DNA of 64,000 bases from Planococcus sp. MB-3u-03. Lineage in GTDB: Bacteria > Bacillota > Bacilli > Bacillales_A > Planococcaceae. The notes below the pieces were generated by a model that made no database searches, was not told the DNA's origin, and saw only the letters and a program-made list of their open reading frames with translations. Of this stretch, positions 18,758 through 27,853 are shown one piece after another (positions within the stretch are counted from its first letter, which is position 1; every line of letters starts with the position of its first letter). Position numbers and translations under genes: made by a program. The stretch lies in assembly GCF_002833405.1 (NCBI RefSeq), contig NZ_CP025135.1, positions 2,337,501 to 2,401,500 of the forward strand, given 5' to 3'.

Positions 18758-19939
18758 TCACATTCTCCATAAAGTCACCTTCTCCGGTTTCTCACTCCGT
18801 TCAAGTATGCTTTTGACATCAAAGACATAACCTTCCTTGCCTTCAAGTAAGCGTTCAAATAACTTCCAGCCTGCTTTTTGGTAAACTTCATGCGGCACCG
18901 CGAGTATGACCGAAACCGCTGGAAGTAGTTCCGCCTGCCGCGTCAATAAAACGCCGCCCACACATTCCGACTGCCCTTGCTCGAGCTGTGCGTCCGCCAC
19001 CTGGACGTCCACGCCGTATTCCTGAAGCTCTGAAACAAGTTCCAGCACCCCGGCTTCCGGCACGCTGCTTGTTCCGTCTTGCTTCGTGATGCCGAGTACC
19101 GTGATGCGCGCTTCGTGGATGACGACTTCGTTCTGGATCAACTTCTTGATGATCCGCTGCGCCACTTGCCGCCCCTTCTTCTCCCCTTTGCACCAAAATT
19201 GATCCACTCCATGCCATGGCATGGGATGGTCCCCGAGGAGATCCGGTTCGAATTTGATGAAGCCCCGCTTCGTATTGGCGGTTTCCAATACATCATGCGT
19301 ATCGATTCCCTGCTGGTTCAAGGTCAGCGCCACTTCATTCATCAATGCGATATTCACTTGTTTTTGGGCGATTTCGAGCAATTGGGCAGCTTCAGCGACA
19401 CGGATCGACTTCGCCTTGTAAATGCCGCCGTCATGGATCGGTGCGAATAAATCAGCAAGGTAATCGGTGACAGGGCCGCTTTGACCGGCGATCACTTTGC
19501 GCATTTTCGCCGCCTTGTTTTGCGGGTCGCTGCTATGCCATCTGGATGGTGCAAAGCCGACAAAAAATTCTTTTCCGGCGATAAATCCGGAATGCTGTTC
19601 GAGCAAGGGGATGCAAATTTCTTCGGTGGTGCCCGGGTACACCGGGGCTTCAAAAATGAGCACCGACCCCTTTTTCATATGCTTTCCGACGATTCTGCAT
19701 AACTCTAAAAGCACGTCCAATGTATAGACGGGGCGCTTTGAACCGGTCATCAGGAGGATGCCGGCATCCGCCAGTTCGCTTGCTTGATCGGTAAAAGCAA
19801 TGCCGCTTTCGTCAAACCTTGTTTGTTTGGAGCGATCCGGATCGAATACGATGACCGGATAAACGGTGCCGAATGTTGTTGCCGCAAGCAAGCTAGTTTC
19901 GCCGGCTCCAACTATTGCGATTTTCAAATTCTCCATCAT
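18758..19939 (-). CDS. UDP-sugar dehydrogenase-like protein lacking catalytic residues
   Basis: The 393-residue protein has the layout of the WecC/TviB nucleotide-sugar dehydrogenases: N-terminal Rossmann segment (IAIVGAGETS, third Gly replaced by Ser), PVYPGTTEEICIPLLE near 99-114, a middle helix and a C-terminal UDP-binding-type domain. Key residues are missing. The family AEAxKxxEN helix reads AEAAQLLEIAQKQ (Lys to Gln186, Asn to Ile190), the GGHCIPxDP loop reads GDHPMPWHG (catalytic Cys to Pro239), and the PERV Glu is Ser. It is therefore probably not an active 4-electron dehydrogenase. Its ATG overlaps the stop of the polymerase gene by four bases. Confidence 0.8.
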   Translation of the reverse strand: MMENLKIAIVGAGETSLLAATTFGTVYPVIVFDPDRSKQTRFDESGIAFTDQASELADAGILLMTGSKRPVYTLDVLLELCRIVGKHMKKGSVLIFEAPVYPGTTEEICIPLLEQHSGFIAGKEFFVGFAPSRWHSSDPQNKAAKMRKVIAGQSGPVTDYLADLFAPIHDGGIYKAKSIRVAEAAQLLEIAQKQVNIALMNEVALTLNQQGIDTHDVLETANTKRGFIKFEPDLLGDHPMPWHGVDQFWCKGEKKGRQVAQRIIKKLIQNEVVIHEARITVLGITKQDGTSSVPEAGVLELVSELQEYGVDVQVADAQLEQGQSECVGGVLLTRQAELLPAVSVILAVPHEVYQKAGWKLFERLLEGKEGYVFDVKSILERSEKPEKVTLWRM

Positions 19940-21219
19940 GAGCCCACCTTCTCCCCCTTTTTCCCAGTCCATTTCGTTTTGGTGAATTCCAGCAATTGCT
20001 TGCTATTCGCTGCAGCGTAAGACAGCAATAATAGCGGGATGATCTTATTGCGGTGGCGCATCGCCGTTCCGGCACTTTGCGTTCCGTATGAATAGATGAA
20101 AACAGTCATTCCGATCACCAGCAGGATGAATATTTTTGTCCTTACTGGCATTTTGCTCCGGAACAGGCCGTAAAGCGTAGCGCCGATCAGGAACAGGTAA
20201 ACGGTGGAATCAAACAGGAAACTGACGATATCCCCGCCTCCCCGCCAATCGAGCGGAAGCGGTGAAAACAGGAAGTAGAACATTTTAAGCGGTGCGACGA
20301 GCAATGCTGCGACACCCGACAAACCGCTGAAGCTTGCCAAGTAGACCGACCCGCCTTCCGCGAAGATCTCGTAGTCGACCGTCCCGCCTTCTTCCGTGAC
20401 GAATTTACTCAAGAAGACATCGGCGTTCTGGAAGACGAGAAACGAAATGCCTCCGACAAATAGCAAGTAGATAAGAGGGGTTGAGATTTTCCTGCCCATT
20501 TTCCCGCGCTCCAGCCAAACGAACGAAGCGATATAAACGAGCAGCAAGCCGATCATGCCGGTATGGAACATCATCGCAAGAATCGACAGCACCACGGCCC
20601 AGCCGAACTGGAGAAACGAGCGCTCCCCGATCCAGCGCAGGAAATAATACAGCGATACTGTCGTAAAAAATATGATCAGTGCCTCCCGCAGCAAGATGCT
20701 CGACATGAAAATACTGTTCGGCATGAGCGTGAAGATGAGCAAAGCGATAAAGCTCAATTTCTTCTCGATCTGTAAATAGTTCAGTGACTTGAAAAGGAAT
20801 ACGGCCGAGAACACCCAGCAGGCAATATTGAGAAATTGCGAGTAGGCCCGCTGTTCCCCGATCATATAGTAGAGCCCTGACAGAAACGGCACATACACCG
20901 TCGAAGTCTGTTCCAGCGGATATTGGCCGTTTGCCACCAACACAGAGACTTCATGGAAATATTCCGTATCCGTACCGCTCGAGAAGATCCCGATCGATGG
21001 CACGTACAGATCGATGAACAAAATGACCACTCGCACCGCGAACCCGGCAAAAATGACGAACAGCCATTCATTTTTCAAGGTACGGTATAAATACAATGAA
21101 ATGGCGACGATTCCGGTAAAGACGAGAAGCATCGCATAGCCATCACCCGGCGGAAGAAAATCTTTGATTAAAAATGTTGCGAGAATCTGTATCACAAAAA
21201 AACCAAGTACATAAATCAT
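19936..21219 (-). CDS. Polysaccharide polymerase-like (Wzy/EpsG-type) membrane protein
   Basis: The 427-residue protein is strongly hydrophobic with about twelve membrane helices and one long polar segment near residues 265-290 (SKFVTEEGGTVDYEIFAEGG). Wzy-type polymerases are recognised by topology and neighbourhood rather than motif, and here it lies between a flippase and glycosyl-transfer genes. It would join repeat units at the outer face of the membrane. ATG 21219 has AAGGGGG eight bases upstream. The assignment rests on context. Confidence 0.72.
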   Translation of the reverse strand: MIYVLGFFVIQILATFLIKDFLPPGDGYAMLLVFTGIVAISLYLYRTLKNEWLFVIFAGFAVRVVILFIDLYVPSIGIFSSGTDTEYFHEVSVLVANGQYPLEQTSTVYVPFLSGLYYMIGEQRAYSQFLNIACWVFSAVFLFKSLNYLQIEKKLSFIALLIFTLMPNSIFMSSILLREALIIFFTTVSLYYFLRWIGERSFLQFGWAVVLSILAMMFHTGMIGLLLVYIASFVWLERGKMGRKISTPLIYLLFVGGISFLVFQNADVFLSKFVTEEGGTVDYEIFAEGGSVYLASFSGLSGVAALLVAPLKMFYFLFSPLPLDWRGGGDIVSFLFDSTVYLFLIGATLYGLFRSKMPVRTKIFILLVIGMTVFIYSYGTQSAGTAMRHRNKIIPLLLLSYAAANSKQLLEFTKTKWTGKKGEKVGS

Positions 21220-21237
21220 GAACCCCACCCCCTTCTT

Positions 21238-22752
21238 TCAACGTCTGGCCAATGCCATCAACCTAGCTTTGTAATAGGCGATATCGCTCAGTTGAAGCAT
21301 CCACAGCATCGCTGCATACACCATGACTCCTGTTAACACCCCGATGAACAAAGCCGGAATGTCGCCCATCATTAGCAAAGAAACCGTAAATGCCGTTCTT
21401 GCCGCGATGCCCATGACGATTGCGGCGAGTATGCCTTTCGCCAAGTCGACCATAAGCCGCCGACTGTCGAGTGATCCGATTTTCCGGACCAGCGATGCAT
21501 ACAACAGAACCGTGCTGACAATCGCCGCGATACTGGTCGCGAGCGCCAAGCCGTTCAGCCCGATGACACGCGATAACACCAAGTTCAACGCGACGTTTAA
21601 AAACATGGCACCGAATGCGTTGATCATCGGCGTCCGTGAATCTTCCAAGGAATAAAACACTTTCGACAACACTTCACGCAACCCGAACCCGAGCAGGCCC
21701 AGCGCATAGAAGAACAATAAGCCCGTCGTCATTGCAATGGCCCGCTCCTCGAAAGCCCCACGCCCGAACAGCAGCTCCGTAATCTGCCGGGAGAAAATCA
21801 TCATGCCGACTGCAGCGGGAATGACAATCAACGAAACCGTCGTAATGATTTTGCCGACGACGTCTTTTAATTCTTCCATATTTTTCCTTACAGCCAATTT
21901 TGAGATTTTCGGGAACATCACCTTCACGACCGCCAGCACGAAGATCGCCTGGACGAAGAATACGATGCGGTGTGCATAGGTCAATGCAGATATCCCGCCT
22001 TCCGCTAGCTGTGAAGCGATCGTCCGGTCGACCAGGATATTGACTTGGTCAGCTGACACCCCGATGATGACGGGAATCGCGAGCATCATCATCTGCTTCA
22101 AATCACGGTCTTTCAGGTTCAACACCATCTGATGGCGATAGCCGCTTTTGCGTATAGCCGGCACCATGTACAGAAACTGCACAATGACCGCAATGACTGT
22201 TCCGATGGCAAGCATCATGATATCCATTTTTGAACTAATCACAATCGTTGTGATCAGCAGCACATTGAGGGGCAAGCCGCTTAGCACCGTCGGCAGGAAA
22301 CGGTCTTTCACTTCCAGGTAGCTGGTGAAAATGAAGATCAAGGCGGTGAAGTAAAGCGTCAGCGAAATGATCCGCGTGAACAGCACCGCGATCCGCAGCG
22401 TCTCACCTTCGAACCCGTAGGCGAACAATTTGACGATCGGCACGGGGAATACCAGGAGCAGGATGACCAACACCGTCGACAGCAGCATGACCGCATTGGT
22501 GACGTTCGCCGTAAAGCGCTCTGCCGCCACATCGCCCCGCTCTTCACGGATTTTCGTGTAGACCGGTATGTAACTCGCGGCAATGCCCATGCCGATAAAG
22601 GCAAAGAACACTGTTGGGATATCGGTCGAGATCAAGTAAGCGTCGGTCAATCCATCAGCACCGTAGAAAAACGATAGGAAGATATCCCGCGAAAAGCCGA
22701 GAACTTTCGTGATGATGACGACGAACATGATGGCGATGACTGTTTTTTCCAT
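21238..22752 (-). CDS. MurJ/MviN-family flippase, probable Wzx role
   Basis: The 504-residue protein belongs to the MurJ branch of the MOP superfamily, with about fourteen membrane helices. Family-typical segments include GFSRDIFLSFFYGADGLTDAYLISTDIP near the N-terminus and FGRGAFEERAIAMTTGLLFFYALGLLGFGLREVLSKVFYSLEDSRTPM (about 330-380). MurJ flips lipid II; as first gene of a polysaccharide operon this copy more likely exports undecaprenyl-linked repeat units. ATG 22752 is preferred because GAGG lies directly upstream with good spacing. Confidence 0.85.
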   Translation of the reverse strand: MEKTVIAIMFVVIITKVLGFSRDIFLSFFYGADGLTDAYLISTDIPTVFFAFIGMGIAASYIPVYTKIREERGDVAAERFTANVTNAVMLLSTVLVILLLVFPVPIVKLFAYGFEGETLRIAVLFTRIISLTLYFTALIFIFTSYLEVKDRFLPTVLSGLPLNVLLITTIVISSKMDIMMLAIGTVIAVIVQFLYMVPAIRKSGYRHQMVLNLKDRDLKQMMMLAIPVIIGVSADQVNILVDRTIASQLAEGGISALTYAHRIVFFVQAIFVLAVVKVMFPKISKLAVRKNMEELKDVVGKIITTVSLIVIPAAVGMMIFSRQITELLFGRGAFEERAIAMTTGLLFFYALGLLGFGLREVLSKVFYSLEDSRTPMINAFGAMFLNVALNLVLSRVIGLNGLALATSIAAIVSTVLLYASLVRKIGSLDSRRLMVDLAKGILAAIVMGIAARTAFTVSLLMMGDIPALFIGVLTGVMVYAAMLWMLQLSDIAYYKARLMALARR

Positions 22753-22893
22753 AGTTTCAACCTCTTTTGCGTTCATTCTGGAAGCCAAGATCCGCTCCCG
22801 AAGCGGTGATGCAGCTTATCAATTGATCCGACCATCTGTTTGCAGCGGCGATCCTCCTTAGAATTTGGCGCGGACGGAATCCTGTTGTTGTTA

Positions 22894-22926
22894 ATCCTAT
22901 GGGGCAGAGGTTAAAAGAGGGTTAAA
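22894..22926 (-). promoter_or_regulatory. Activator-type promoter of the polysaccharide operon (paired TTTAACC boxes)
   Basis: Read on the minus strand: TTTAACC (22920-22926), four bases, TTTAACC (22909-22915), nine bases, TAGGAT (22894-22899). The two heptamers replace a -35 element. The same arrangement occurs at 27089, 29808, 33949 and 54999. The first start codon of the operon is about 140 bases downstream. Confidence 0.7.
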
Positions 22927-23104
22927 CTGTTTAGGTGTTTTTAAAAAGCTTTGGGGAATTCGGAAGATTTTTAATGGAGAAAGAGTGATTGAAATTTTTG
23001 TGGTGGAGATTGCGCTTCAAGGGGACGCTTGGGACCCGTCATGTAGGTGATTCGACAGGACTTCGTCATTTTGAATATGAATAATGCAGATAGTGGAAGA
23101 GACT
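22927..23104. other. Intergenic stretch without genes
   Basis: No coding region is visible. A short truncated copy of repeat family R2 (GCGCTTCAAGGGGACGCTT) lies near 23008-23026, upstream of the full copy. Confidence 0.6.
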
Positions 23105-23236
23105 TCGCTTCAAGGGGACGCTTTCTGAGGGGGCCGGCTTTAGCCGCTTCCCTCGCTAGCGCTCAGTCCAGGGTCTTCAGCTCGTCCTGATCCCTCCAGA
23201 GTCGCCCCTTTCCGCTCCATCTCTAGTTTTAGAGAA
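23105..23236 (+). repeat. Interspersed repeat family R2, copy A
   Basis: The copy begins CAAGGGGACGCTTTC, ends ...GTCGCCCCTTTCCGCTCCATCTCTAGTTTTAGAG in outline, and is related to copies at 35781-35930 and 45192-45326 (minus). Repeats of this general type are common between genes in Bacillaceae and are often mis-annotated as small ORFs. Copy A is the most diverged. Confidence 0.8.
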
Positions 23237-23412
23237 GGAATGAAATTCATCACACAAAGAATTAATATGATCAGTTTTGTCCAGACTTATAAAGTCAAAT
23301 TGAATAGCCACAAGAGTTTCATAACTATCAAGTTTAAATAAGCGTTCCCACAAGTTGATGAAGAAAGCCCACTGTGACACTTTCTCGCATGCAAAATCCA
23401 ACTAAATCTAAA

Positions 23413-23503
23413 AGCCGAACCGCGCTCACAGGCGAGCCGGAGTAATGAGACAAATGTTCTTCTTGGCTCATTGCGGGAGGCATGCCCAAAGCGGGAGGCG
23501 GCT
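23413..23503 (+). repeat. Structured repeat R1, copy 1
   Basis: A 91-nt unit from AGCCG to CGGCT with a central 33-nt hairpin (23442-23474): stem GTAATGAG / CTCATTGC, A-G mismatch, inner CAAA / CTTG, loop TGTTCTT. Tandem with copy 2 at a 216-nt period. Confidence 0.85.
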
Positions 23504-23628
23504 CGCTTTCGAAGAAATATACAAAGAACATTCCTTCTCGCTAGCAAGTCCAACTAAGCGTCACCACCAGCGGATGAAATTGACGAACAGAGATATTGCA
23601 TCACATAAAAACTTCAATGAAATCTATT

Positions 23629-23719
23629 AGCCGAACCGCGCACAAGGGCGAGCCGAAGCAATGAGACAAGCGTTCTTCTTGGCTCATTGCGGGAGGCATG
23701 CCCAAAGCGGGAGGCGGCT
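23629..23719 (+). repeat. Structured repeat R1, copy 2
   Basis: A 91-nt unit with hairpin 23658-23690: stem GCAATGAG / CTCATTGC, inner CAAG / CTTG, loop CGTTCTT. About 75 nt of its 3' part are identical to copy 1, so the duplication is recent. Confidence 0.88.
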
Positions 23720-23812
23720 CGCTTTCGAAGAAATATACAAAGAACATGTCATCTCGCTATCTAGCCCAACTAAACTTCCCGTTACACAAAGATTTTCAAC
23801 AACAACAAGACA

Positions 23813-23848
23813 ATTAAAAAAACGCCTGCCAAAAACGCGGCGGGCGCT
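23813..23848 (-). terminator. Terminator of the triple FemAB operon
   Basis: On the minus strand CGCCCGCC / GGCAGGCG is followed by seven T, right after the stop of the last FemAB-like gene. Confidence 0.85.
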
Positions 23849-23866
23849 TACTGATTTCATGAAGTT

Positions 23867-24874
23867 TCATACGCTGCTCAATTGCTTGCTGGCATTCGCC
23901 CGGTACGCTGGGAAGAAGGGTTCGTCCGGGTTGGCTCTGGACTTTTTACACAGCTCTTCGTAAATCTCGGCGTTCCAGATTTTCCGGCCGGTGTAGAAGC
24001 GATAGCCGGTGTGCTGGCCGAACTTTTTCTTGAACTTGTACAAGGGATCTTCCTCGTCGTTCGTCCGGCCGCCGCCTGCATGAATCAGCTTGACGCCATT
24101 TTCTTTTCCCCAACGCACCGCGCCATATTGCAAAACATAGATCGGCGACAGCTGATGGAAATCGTGGACGGTGCCCGATAGATGCGTGTGCATGATGCCG
24201 TCATACAGAAAGTGCAGCTCTGCTGCGATCACTTGGCCTTCATAAATCGCTTCAGCCAAAATGATTTTATCGGCGAACTTCAGCAAACAGCTATCGAAAT
24301 AAGCATCATCAAAGAAATAATAGGAGTCGGCATGGACGCGGTTCATCGTTTCGTAATAGATTTCCTTAAAACGCCCCAGGTCGCTTGGGGCCACAGTGAT
24401 GCGGCACGTGACGCCCGCATTCAGCGAACGGCGCAGAGTTTTTCTGGCAGATTTCGAAAACTCGGAAACAACCGGATCGTCAAAGCCATCGAGTGTCGTT
24501 CCGACTGTTTCTCTTTGGAACGTGACATCGTAGCAATTGGAAAAGTCGCGAGCGTTGTCGAAGATTGGATGAAAGCGGACGAATTCGCTGACGATGCGCT
24601 GGTCCTTGCAGTATTCGCGGAAAGAATCCTCAAAAGCAGTGACCAAATCGGAATGGCAGCCTGTCGCACAGCGTGTGATTCGCGGGCCCCCATAACCATA
24701 AGGGGTAATGGCGTCATACCACCTCTCCCCGTGAATCAGCATCGGAATTTCACGTTTGATAAACAGATGCCGAATTTCGCCGTATGCGCTTTGGAATACG
24801 TACTCCTTGCATACACCGTGCTCCATCCTTTCGTAGAGCTTGCCGTACGCTTCTTCAAAAAACAGGTCCTTCAC
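23867..24874 (-). CDS. FemAB-like/GNAT-fold aminoacyltransferase-like protein, paralogue 1
   Basis: The 335-residue protein shows the double-GNAT FemAB/BioF2-like layout (PF13480-type). Conserved in all four paralogues of this window are the N-terminal DLxFxxxYGxLYE, RHLFIKREIP, ITPYGYGGP, SEFVRFHP, SARKTLRRSLNAGV, the central MNRVHADSYYFFDDAYF and the C-terminal HTHLSGT...YVLQYGAVRWGKENGVKLIHAGGGRTNDEEDPLYKFKKKFG. Relatives add amino acids to peptidoglycan stems or acylate glycans using tRNA or CoA donors; the substrate here is unknown. The start is GTG 24874 (AGGA upstream), which aligns with the other paralogues. It is third of three in a minus-strand operon. Confidence 0.8.
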   Translation of the reverse strand: MKDLFFEEAYGKLYERMEHGVCKEYVFQSAYGEIRHLFIKREIPMLIHGERWYDAITPYGYGGPRITRCATGCHSDLVTAFEDSFREYCKDQRIVSEFVRFHPIFDNARDFSNCYDVTFQRETVGTTLDGFDDPVVSEFSKSARKTLRRSLNAGVTCRITVAPSDLGRFKEIYYETMNRVHADSYYFFDDAYFDSCLLKFADKIILAEAIYEGQVIAAELHFLYDGIMHTHLSGTVHDFHQLSPIYVLQYGAVRWGKENGVKLIHAGGGRTNDEEDPLYKFKKKFGQHTGYRFYTGRKIWNAEIYEELCKKSRANPDEPFFPAYRANASKQLSSV

Positions 24875-24903
24875 TGGGTCCACTTCCTTTCATCATGCGC
24901 CGC

Positions 24904-25911
24904 CTAGACGCGGCTCGCTTCCAAATGCTTTTTGCAGCGGTAGGCCGGAAAATAATCGGTTGCTGCATCTGCCGCGTTGATTTCGCATAATTTCTGATAA
25001 ACCGGCTTGTTCCATATCTTCTTTCCGATGTAAAAATCGAATCGGGTGTTTTTCCCGAATTGCCTCTTGAACATCAGCAAATTATCGTTCGGGTCGTTGG
25101 TCCTCCCGCCCCCATCGTGAATCAGCCGATAACCATTCGCTTTCCCCCAGACCGTCAAAGCGTATTGCAGCACGTAGGCCGGATACGCATGGCTGTAATC
25201 GCTCAAAGTTCCGGATAGATGTGTATGGATGCGATCATCATATGTGAAGTTCAATCCCATTCCGATGACTTGCCCATCGAAGATCGCTTTCGTCAACACG
25301 ATGCGGTCTGCGAAATATTTGAGGCATTCGGTGAAATACTCTTCTTCAAAATAATAATAAGCATCTGCATTATTCCGGCTCATCGTCTCGTGATAGATTT
25401 CTTTAAATTCGCCCAGGCTTTTGGGGCTTTCGATGATTTCGTAAACCACGCCCGCTTCAAGCGCTTTGCGGATATTTTTACGGGTTGATTTAGAGAACTC
25501 ACTTTGGACCGGGTCCTCATATGCTGCCAGGCTGGTGCCTACCGTTTCGCGCAAATACCTCACCTCGTAGCAATCCTCAAAATCCAAAGCATTTCCTAAG
25601 ACCGGATGGAACCTGACAAATTCACTAACGATGCCATGTTCCGCACAATATTCTCCGAAAGCTTGCTCAAACATCTCCACCAATTCGGCTTTTCTGCCTT
25701 CTGCACATTTTTTGATGACCGGCCCTCCATAGCCATAAGGAGTGACAATGTCGAAATATGGGCCACCTGTTGCGGGAATCGGAATCTCACGGCGGATAAA
25801 CTGATGACGCACATGGCCAAGTGGATGGTCAAACTCAAACACTTTGCACTGTCCATTTTCGATCACTTCGTACAATCGACCGTAATTTTTTTCGAAATAC
25901 AAATCCTTCAC
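24904..25911 (-). CDS. FemAB-like/GNAT-fold aminoacyltransferase-like protein, paralogue 2
   Basis: The 335-residue protein has the same length and motif order as its neighbours (MKDLYFEKNYGRLYE, RHQFIRREIP, VTPYGYGGP, SEFVRFHPVLGNALDFEDCYEV, SRNNADAYYYFEEEYF, GGGRTNDPNDNLLMFKRQFG). The start is GTG 25911, preceded by GGGG. It is the middle gene, with a gap of 29 bases to paralogue 1 and 58 to paralogue 3. Three near-equal genes in a row could make a multi-step bridge, as FemX/A/B do in staphylococci, each adding different residues; this is inference. Confidence 0.8.
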   Translation of the reverse strand: MKDLYFEKNYGRLYEVIENGQCKVFEFDHPLGHVRHQFIRREIPIPATGGPYFDIVTPYGYGGPVIKKCAEGRKAELVEMFEQAFGEYCAEHGIVSEFVRFHPVLGNALDFEDCYEVRYLRETVGTSLAAYEDPVQSEFSKSTRKNIRKALEAGVVYEIIESPKSLGEFKEIYHETMSRNNADAYYYFEEEYFTECLKYFADRIVLTKAIFDGQVIGMGLNFTYDDRIHTHLSGTLSDYSHAYPAYVLQYALTVWGKANGYRLIHDGGGRTNDPNDNLLMFKRQFGKNTRFDFYIGKKIWNKPVYQKLCEINAADAATDYFPAYRCKKHLEASRV

Positions 25912-25969
25912 ACGCTAAACCCCATTTCTTCTTTTGTTGTTTGTGCTTGCTCCCCCTTCGATTTCTCTA

Positions 25970-26977
25970 CTAAACTTCACTCTTCTCTTTGGCCGGCCGC
26001 TTCCGGTAAGCTGGGAAAAACTCATCCGTAACAGCAGTATTTGCCTCTTTGCAAAGCTTGCTATAAACTTCCTCGTTCCATACTTTTTGGCCGCTGTAAA
26101 ATGAAAAGCTCGTATGGCGCGCAAATTGCTGTTTGAACCGAAGCAAGTTATCGTCCGGGCTATTAGTCCGCCCGCCGCCTCCATGAATGAGGCTGATGCC
26201 ATTTTCTTTAGCCCATAACACTGTAGCGTATTGCATGATATACACCGGCGATAGATGATGAAATGCTTCGTACGTACCCGACAAATGCGTATGGATCAAA
26301 CCGTTGTAGACAAATTGCAGCTCCATGCCGATGACTTCGCCCTCATAAAGCGCTTCAACCAGCAATAGCCGATCCCCGAACGACTCGAGCAATTGTGCAA
26401 AATACTGTTCATTAAAGTAATAGAATGAATCGGCATGGTTGCGGTCCATCGTCGCAAAATAAATCCGCTGAAAAGCCTTTAGGTCTCGCGGCCCGAGCGT
26501 CACCCGAAATTCTGCGCCATCTCGCAACGCTTTGCGAATGTTCTTGCGCGCCGAGGCACTGAACTCCGCCTCTACCGGATCATCGTAAGCCCCTATCGAT
26601 GTCCCGACCGTATCGCGCAAGTAGCGAACTTCGTAGCTGTTTTCAAAATCCCGAGCATTGCCAAGTACCGGATGAAACCGGATAAATTCACTGACCACCC
26701 CTTCTGCTTCGCAGTAGGCAGCAAATGATTCCGCAAAAGCCGATGCCAGCTCTTCCCGATGTTCCGGCGCACAGCCTGTCATCAATGGGCCGCCGTATCC
26801 ATATGGTGTGACTATATCGAAGTAGCGTTCAGACCCGAGCAAAATCGGAATCTCACGCTTGATGAACAAATGCCGTACGCGCCCGAGCGGATGATCAAAC
26901 TCAAAAACTTGGCACACGCCTTTCTCAATTTCTTCATATAGTTTTCCATAGCGCTCATCGAAATAAAGATCCCCCAT
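25970..26977 (-). CDS. FemAB-like/GNAT-fold aminoacyltransferase-like protein, paralogue 3
   Basis: The 335-residue protein is first in the operon behind the paired-box promoter at 27089-27121. Motifs match the other copies (MGDLYFDERYGKLYE, RHLFIKREIP, VTPYGYGGP, SEFIRFHPVLGNARDFENSYEV, DRNHADSFYYFNEQYF, GGGRTNSPDDNLLRFKQQF). Two adjacent ATGs (26980 and 26977) follow AAGGA; I chose the second because it matches the paralogue starts. It is closer to paralogue 2 than to the plus-strand copy at 29883. Confidence 0.8.
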   Translation of the reverse strand: MGDLYFDERYGKLYEEIEKGVCQVFEFDHPLGRVRHLFIKREIPILLGSERYFDIVTPYGYGGPLMTGCAPEHREELASAFAESFAAYCEAEGVVSEFIRFHPVLGNARDFENSYEVRYLRDTVGTSIGAYDDPVEAEFSASARKNIRKALRDGAEFRVTLGPRDLKAFQRIYFATMDRNHADSFYYFNEQYFAQLLESFGDRLLLVEALYEGEVIGMELQFVYNGLIHTHLSGTYEAFHHLSPVYIMQYATVLWAKENGISLIHGGGGRTNSPDDNLLRFKQQFARHTSFSFYSGQKVWNEEVYSKLCKEANTAVTDEFFPAYRKRPAKEKSEV

Positions 26978-27088
26978 CATCTTTTCCTTCTTTCTCGTTG
27001 TAAGTTGCGAATACTTCCCCCCCATTGCCTGGTGGAGCTCCTGCTATCGCATGCACTCCTTTCCAAATGAAACCCTTTATTAGCACCT

Positions 27089-27121
27089 ATCCTAAAAGTC
27101 CCAGGTTAAAGACAGGTTAAA
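27089..27121 (-). promoter_or_regulatory. Activator-type promoter of the FemAB operon (paired TTTAACC boxes)
   Basis: Minus strand: TTTAACC (27115-27121), four bases, TTTAACC (27104-27110), nine bases, TAGGAT (27089-27094). Box sequence, both spacings and -10 are identical to those of the polysaccharide operon promoter at 22894-22926. Confidence 0.75.
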
Positions 27122-27182
27122 CAAGTCTGAAAATTTTAACGACTTATATAGACAAAACTGCCCGAAAAGGAGACAACATTCT

Positions 27183-27211
27183 TTGCGAAAATGAAATAAT
27201 TTACTTAATAT
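27183..27211 (+). promoter_or_regulatory. Promoter of hmoB
   Basis: TTGCGA (27183-27188), a 17-bp spacer and TAATAT (27206-27211) form a plausible sigma-A promoter about 38 bases before the ATG. No Fur box is obvious. Confidence 0.6.
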
Positions 27212-27248
27212 AAGAAATATAGAACTTTCAAAGAAAAGGGGCATACCG

Positions 27249-27731
27249 ATGAAGCTTTATAAATGGCTCGGCAATGAACAAGAAACCGATACGCTAAAAG
27301 ACAAAAGCTGGTTTGTTTTATCAAGCGGCAGCGACGTGGCAGCCATTTCTGAACAAGAAGTTCCGGCTGGTGACAACATCGAAGCATACGAAGTACTTGA
27401 CCAAAAAGGGCAGCTTGAAGACGGATCGTATGCCGTTTTCAATAATATCCCGGTCACTGAAGAAGGGCGTGAACTGTTCGAGTCGCGCTTCCAGAACCGC
27501 GCCGGGCTTGTCGAGAAAGAACCAGGTTTTGCAGCGATCCGCATTTTGCGGCCGCTCGATTCCGACACCTATGTCATTCTCACGATGTGGGAAGACGAAT
27601 CCGCCTTTACCACTTGGCAGTCGTCCCAAGCTTACTCGCACGCACATAAAAAACGCGGCACATCGGAAGGCATCGACAAACGGCCGAACATCTTCCCACG
27701 CCCATCATTCGTCACCACTTATTCCAAATAA
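27249..27731 (+). CDS. hmoB: Heme-degrading monooxygenase (HmoB-like)
   Basis: The 160-residue protein matches the HmoB type: an N-terminal extension of about 65 residues and a C-terminal antibiotic-biosynthesis-monooxygenase (ABM) domain. The family triad is present: Asn in YAVFNNIPV (about 66-67), Trp in FTTWQSSQAY (about 122) and His in YSHAHK (about 130-132). These enzymes open the haem ring with oxygen and an electron donor, releasing iron in the cytoplasm. AAAGGGG precedes the ATG, and a strong terminator follows. It is monocistronic between surface-modification genes. Confidence 0.85.
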   Translation: MKLYKWLGNEQETDTLKDKSWFVLSSGSDVAAISEQEVPAGDNIEAYEVLDQKGQLEDGSYAVFNNIPVTEEGRELFESRFQNRAGLVEKEPGFAAIRILRPLDSDTYVILTMWEDESAFTTWQSSQAYSHAHKKRGTSEGIDKRPNIFPRPSFVTTYSK

Positions 27732-27732
27732 C

Positions 27733-27762
27733 AAAGAGGCTTCCAAGTGGAAGCCTCTTTTT
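27733..27762 (+). terminator. Terminator of hmoB
   Basis: AAAGAGGCTTCC / GGAAGCCTCTTT followed by T residues forms a perfect 12-bp stem directly after the stop. Confidence 0.9.
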
Positions 27763-27853
27763 CTGTGGAAAAGTGTGTGTGCATCGATGTGTTTGAATAA
27801 ATTGGACAGTTGAGCGAAGTGGAATGGTTTATTGATCTTGAGCATCATCAAGC

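Noticed and set aside
21238..22752. Calling the flippase the essential MurJ
   Set aside because: Family membership is clear, but its place at the head of a polysaccharide operon favours a Wzx-like role; the true MurJ may be elsewhere.
23445..23963. Short open frames across the R1 repeats (for example 23445-23630 and 23661-23963)
   Set aside because: They are translations of the repeat units, have no ribosome sites and differ only through repeat divergence.
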